In this document: piece by piece, positions 6,184-8,524 of the stretch
How the letters are laid out: the number at the start of each line of letters is the position of its first letter
Position numbering within the stretch: position 1 is the first letter of the stretch
Origin: Ornithinimicrobium sp.
Lineage (GTDB): Bacteria; Actinomycetota; Actinomycetes; Actinomycetales; Dermatophilaceae
Direction: 5' to 3'
DNA length: 8,524 nucleotides
Assembly (NCBI GenBank): GCA_030145965.1
Contig: JASKZT010000200.1
Span: 1 to 8,524, forward strand
The notes under the pieces: generated by a model
Database searches by the model: none
Told to the model about the DNA's origin: nothing
What the model saw: only the letters and a program-made list of their open reading frames with translations
Position numbers and translations under genes: made by a program

Positions 6184-6864
6184 TCAGCTGGCGGGGGCCA
6201 GTCGAGCGTGAGCCCTGTCGGCGGGCGCCGTCTCCTGCAGGACCGGCACCTCCAGCTCGTGCAGCAGCGCGCGCACCCGCAGCTCCAGCTCGTCGGCGAT
6301 CCGGCGGGCGGTGGCCAGCTCCTGGGCGTAGGGGTCGTCGACGTCCCAGCGCACGGTGCGTCGGCCCTCCAGGTCGCAGGTGCGGCACCCGATGAGCACG
6401 AGCACGTCGGCGGCGTCGAGCGCGTCCTCCTGCACCTCCGAGGGCAGGGGGTTGCGCAGCTCGATGCCGCGCTCGGCCAGGACGGTGCGCGCGTGGGGGT
6501 TGAGCCGGCCGGTGGGGTGGATACCGGCGGAGCGGGTCAGCACCCGGCCGCCCGAGAGGTGCTCGGCGAGGGCGGCCGCGACCTGGGAGCGGCCCTCGTT
6601 GTGCTCGCAGACGAAGAGGACCTTGGGCAGCGGCGACAGCGCCCTGCCCTCGGCGCGGGCCAGCGACAGCAGCTCGTCGCGGGCCCAGTGGTTCAGCAGC
6701 GCGGGGATGAACTCCGCATGCCTGCCGCACCTCTCCAGCCGGGCCCGTCCCCGGTCCACGACCGCGGCGACCTCCGCGGGGGTGAACCCGTCGGCGAACC
6801 GCTCGACGAGCTCCTCGGTGACCCGCGCAACTGCGCGGTCGTACATCACGCTGTGCAGCCTCAT
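6184..6864 (-). CDS. Arsenate reductase-like / low-molecular-weight protein-tyrosine-phosphatase-fold protein with N-terminal helical domain
   Basis: A 226-residue, two-part protein. Residues about 10-70 form a helical region (VTEELVERFADGFTPAEV and following) seen as an N-terminal three-helix bundle in actinobacterial ArsC-like proteins. Residues 80-205 are an LMW-phosphatase/ArsC domain with the P-loop CEHNEGRS (C-X5-R: Cys86, Arg92), a second cysteine region GCRTC (Cys160, Cys163), and the acid loop WDVDDP (Asp176/Asp177) that supplies the general acid. Such enzymes reduce arsenate using mycothiol or thioredoxin; phosphatase activity is the alternative. ATG 6864 is chosen because a GGAGGGAGG tract lies about seven bases upstream; the frame is open further up, but the operator-like repeats lie there. 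A PHO-box-like array precedes it, suggesting phosphate control. Confidence 0.85.
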   Translation of the reverse strand: MRLHSVMYDRAVARVTEELVERFADGFTPAEVAAVVDRGRARLERCGRHAEFIPALLNHWARDELLSLARAEGRALSPLPKVLFVCEHNEGRSQVAAALAEHLSGGRVLTRSAGIHPTGRLNPHARTVLAERGIELRNPLPSEVQEDALDAADVLVLIGCRTCDLEGRRTVRWDVDDPYAQELATARRIADELELRVRALLHELEVPVLQETAPADRAHARLAPAS

Positions 6865-6879
6865 CGCTGCCTCCCTCCA

Positions 6880-6908
6880 GGTGAACATCTGGTGAACACG
6901 CAGTGTAC
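6880..6908 (-). promoter_or_regulatory. PHO-box-like 11-bp direct repeats (PhoP-type operator)
   Basis: Read on the minus strand, GTTCACC occurs perfectly at 6897-6891 and 6886-6880, exactly 11 bp apart, preceded in the same register by GTACACT (6908-6902, 5 of 7 matches). GTTCACC repeated at 11 bp is the core of the PHO box bound by PhoP in Streptomyces. The third unit contains TACACT (6907-6902), which fits the TAnnnT -10 pattern, and the array ends just before the Shine-Dalgarno tract of the arsenate-reductase-like gene. Binding over the -10 and early transcript would suit repression rather than activation. Regulator identity is inferred from the motif. Confidence 0.6.
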
Positions 6909-6949
6909 GCCAAGGGTTCCCGCGCTGCTCAGCGGAAACGCCGGAGGAC

Positions 6950-6976
6950 GGGAGGAGGGGGTGGGGCGCAGTGGGG
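6950..6976 (+). other. G-quadruplex-capable tract
   Basis: Four runs of at least three guanines (6950-6952, 6957-6961, 6963-6966, 6973-6976) with loops of 4, 1 and 6 bases satisfy the standard G3+N1-7 rule on the plus strand. The tract lies between the two divergent promoters. Very GC-rich genomes contain many such tracts, so function is unproven. Confidence 0.4.
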
Positions 6977-6993
6977 AGGACGCACCCAGCCAC

Positions 6994-7040
6994 TTACGCT
7001 ACCGTAACCTACGCGACCGAAACCTACGGCAACGTAGGTT
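6994..7040 (+). promoter_or_regulatory. Palindromic operator cluster upstream of the nitronate monooxygenase-like gene (TetR-type site likely)
   Basis: Two perfect palindromes lie in an AT-richer patch. TTACG-ctac-CGTAA is at 6994-7007 and AACCTACG-gcaa-CGTAGGTT at 7021-7040. An extra copy of the half-site AACCTACG (7006-7013) starts in the arm of the first palindrome and is a direct repeat, 15 bp away, of the second palindrome's left arm. TACCGT (7000-7005) and TAACCT (7005-7010) both fit the TAnnnT -10 pattern, so bound protein would cover the promoter. Palindromes with ACCTACG/CGTAGGT arms are reminiscent of TetR-family operators near lipid-metabolism genes in actinobacteria; that link is from general familiarity and not tested here. 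Confidence 0.55.
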
Positions 7041-7067
7041 CCCCGAGCCCGAAGGTGTTCAGCACGC

Positions 7068-8524
7068 ATGGCCCTAGCGCACACCGAGCCCCGCCCGATC
7101 CCGTCCTCGCGCCGTGAGCGCCCTCGCCCTGTCGTCATCCAGGGCGGCATGGGGGTGGCCGTCTCCGGCTGGCGCCTGGCCCGGGAGGTGGCCCAGGCGG
7201 GCCACCTCGGGGTCGTCTCGGGCACGGCGATGGACGCCGTCCTCGCCCGCACCCTGCAGGACGGCGACCCCGGCGGCCACTACCGCCGTGCGCTCGCCCG
7301 CTTCCCCTCCCCGGCGATGGCCGGGCGGGTGCTGGAGAAGTACTTCGTCGAGGGCGGCAAGGACCCCGGCACCCCCTACAAGCCGATCCCCAAGCTGACC
7401 CTGGACACCGCGCGCGCCGGGCAGGAGCTGGCCGTGGTCGGCAACTTCGCCGAGGTGTGGCTGGCCAAGGAGGACCTCGGCCCGGACGCCGTCGTGGGCA
7501 TCAACTGCCTCGAGAAGGTCCAGATCGCCACCCCTCAGGCGCTCTTCGGCGCCATGCTCGCCGGGGTCGACTACGTGCTCATGGGCGCGGGCATCCCGCG
7601 CGAGATCCCGCAGCTGCTGCGCGCGCTCGCGGCGGGGGAGAAGGGATCGATCGGCGCGGACGTGGCCGGCGGCCGCATCCGCCGCACCATCGACGTGGAC
7701 CCCCGGGACCTGCTCGGCGACGAGCTCCCGGCCGTGCGCCGGCCCGACTTCCTGGCGATCATCTCGGTCGACCAGCTCGCGACCTACCTGCACCGCGACC
7801 CCGACATCCGCCCCGACGGCTTCGTCGTCGAGCGCCCGCCGGCCGGCGGCCACTCCGCCCCGCCGCGCGGCAAGCTGCAGCTCGACGAGCGCGGCGAGCC
7901 CGTCTACGGCAGCCGCGACGAGGCCGACCTGGCCAAGATGGCCGCCCTCGGCCTGCCGTTCTGGCTCGCCGGCGCCTACGGCACGCCGGAGCAGGTCGCC
8001 GAGGCGCTGAGCTCCGGCGCCACCGGCGTCCAGGTCGGCACCCTCTTCGCGCTGTCCCTCGACTCCGGCCTCGCCGCCGGCCCTCGCGCCCAGCTGCTCG
8101 ACCGGCTGCGCGGCGAGGACCTCGAGGTGCGCAACGACCCCCGCGCCAGCCCGACCGGCTTCCCCTTCAAGGTCGCCACCCTGGAGGGCAGCGCCAGCCA
8201 GACCGAGGTCTACGAGGCGCGGCCCCGGCTGTGCGACCTGTCCTACCTGCGCCAGCCCTACGAGCGCGAGGACGGCGAGGTCGGCTACCGCTGCGCCTCC
8301 GAGCCGGTGCACATGTACCTCAAGAAGGGCGGCTCCGAGGAGGAGACCCGCGGCCGCAAGTGCCTCTGCAACGGCCTCATGGCCAACATCGGCCTGGGCC
8401 AGCACCGCAAGGACGGCTACGTCGAGGACATCCTCGTCACGCTCGGCCAGGACCTCGCCGGCGCCAAGGAGCTCATCCAGCGCTACACCCAGGGCTGGCG
8501 CGCGGTCCACGCGCTGCAGTACCT
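7068..8524 (+). CDS. Nitronate monooxygenase / 2-nitropropane dioxygenase-family flavoprotein, 3' end cut by the window
   Basis: The visible 485 residues match the FMN-dependent TIM-barrel family that includes nitronate monooxygenase, 2-nitropropane dioxygenase and the enoyl-ACP reductase FabK. Motifs: VVIQGGMGVAVSG at about 22-34, typical of the family's first strand and FMN site; GGHSAP at 260-265 with the expected catalytic His262; and SGATGVQVGTLF at about 316-327, the phosphate-binding part. Standard members are about 310-370 residues; this one continues at least 100 more, with four cysteines (389, 409, 432, 434) in a C-X19-C-X22-C-X-C pattern and the segment GRKCLCNGL. The substrate is unknown: nitronates and fatty-acyl enoyl substrates are both possible. 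ATG 7068 starts the recognisable protein; GAAGG lies twelve bases upstream, a rather long spacing. A palindromic operator cluster precedes it. Confidence 0.85.
   Translation, partial: MALAHTEPRPIPSSRRERPRPVVIQGGMGVAVSGWRLAREVAQAGHLGVVSGTAMDAVLARTLQDGDPGGHYRRALARFPSPAMAGRVLEKYFVEGGKDPGTPYKPIPKLTLDTARAGQELAVVGNFAEVWLAKEDLGPDAVVGINCLEKVQIATPQALFGAMLAGVDYVLMGAGIPREIPQLLRALAAGEKGSIGADVAGGRIRRTIDVDPRDLLGDELPAVRRPDFLAIISVDQLATYLHRDPDIRPDGFVVERPPAGGHSAPPRGKLQLDERGEPVYGSRDEADLAKMAALGLPFWLAGAYGTPEQVAEALSSGATGVQVGTLFALSLDSGLAAGPRAQLLDRLRGEDLEVRNDPRASPTGFPFKVATLEGSASQTEVYEARPRLCDLSYLRQPYEREDGEVGYRCASEPVHMYLKKGGSEEETRGRKCLCNGLMANIGLGQHRKDGYVEDILVTLGQDLAGAKELIQRYTQGWRAVHALQY

Noticed and set aside
6188..6201. 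CTGGC-gggg-GCCAG hairpin at the convergent gene ends
   Set aside because: Only a five-base stem, inside the 3' coding end of the minus-strand gene and without a T-tract; not enough to call a terminator.
6148..7077. Plus-strand open frame opposite the arsenate-reductase-like gene
   Set aside because: No recognisable motifs; it overlaps the operator region and is the shadow of a gene with an intact catalytic P-loop on the minus strand.
7074..8510. Long open frame antisense to the nitronate monooxygenase-like gene
   Set aside because: Its protein is a Val/Ala/Gly/Leu/Asp-rich shadow of the plus-strand gene, which has all expected flavoprotein motifs.

Overview
The window is very GC-rich and has overlapping start/stop junctions, frequent GTG starts and an actinobacterial-style Tad pilus locus. 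It most likely comes from a high-GC Actinomycetota chromosome. A Micrococcales or Intrasporangiaceae-like host is a guess from general look, not something the sequence proves.

Layout. (1) Positions 1-667, minus strand: remnants of a large FtsK/SpoIIIE-type ATPase. A start-like N-terminal piece lies almost directly against the end of an ATPase domain plus a degenerate C-terminal ATPase domain, in a different frame, so it looks like an internally deleted pseudogene running off the left edge. (2) 668-855: divergent control region with a striking 11-bp-phased direct-repeat array. (3) 856-5502, plus strand: a compact Tad (tight adherence) / type IVc pilus operon: tadA (secretion ATPase), tadB and tadC (inner-membrane platform), an 86-bp gap with a hairpin, then a small Flp-position pilin-like protein, two TadE-like pseudopilins and a TadG-like protein. 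Junctions are mostly 1-4 bp overlaps, implying translational coupling. (4) 5523-6179: HAD-family phosphatase, 20 bp after the pilus genes. (5) 6184-6864, minus strand: arsenate-reductase/low-molecular-weight-phosphatase-like protein with an N-terminal helical domain, convergent with the HAD gene. (6) 6865-7067: divergent control region with a PHO-box-like 11-bp repeat array, a G-quadruplex-capable tract and palindromic TetR-type operators. (7) 7068 to the right edge: nitronate monooxygenase/2-nitropropane dioxygenase-family flavoprotein with a cysteine-bearing C-terminal extension, incomplete at the edge.

How they work together: TadA would power, and TadB/TadC would form, the machine that assembles the small pilins encoded just downstream. 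No prepilin peptidase, TadZ/Ssd-like localiser or outer components are present in the window, so they must be elsewhere. The most interesting signals are regulatory: 11-bp direct repeats upstream of tadA, a near-perfect PhoP-type box in front of the arsenate-reductase-like gene, and a double palindrome in front of the flavoprotein gene. Also notable are the pilin-like protein without the usual glutamate at +5 and the single TTA codon in a pseudopilin gene.
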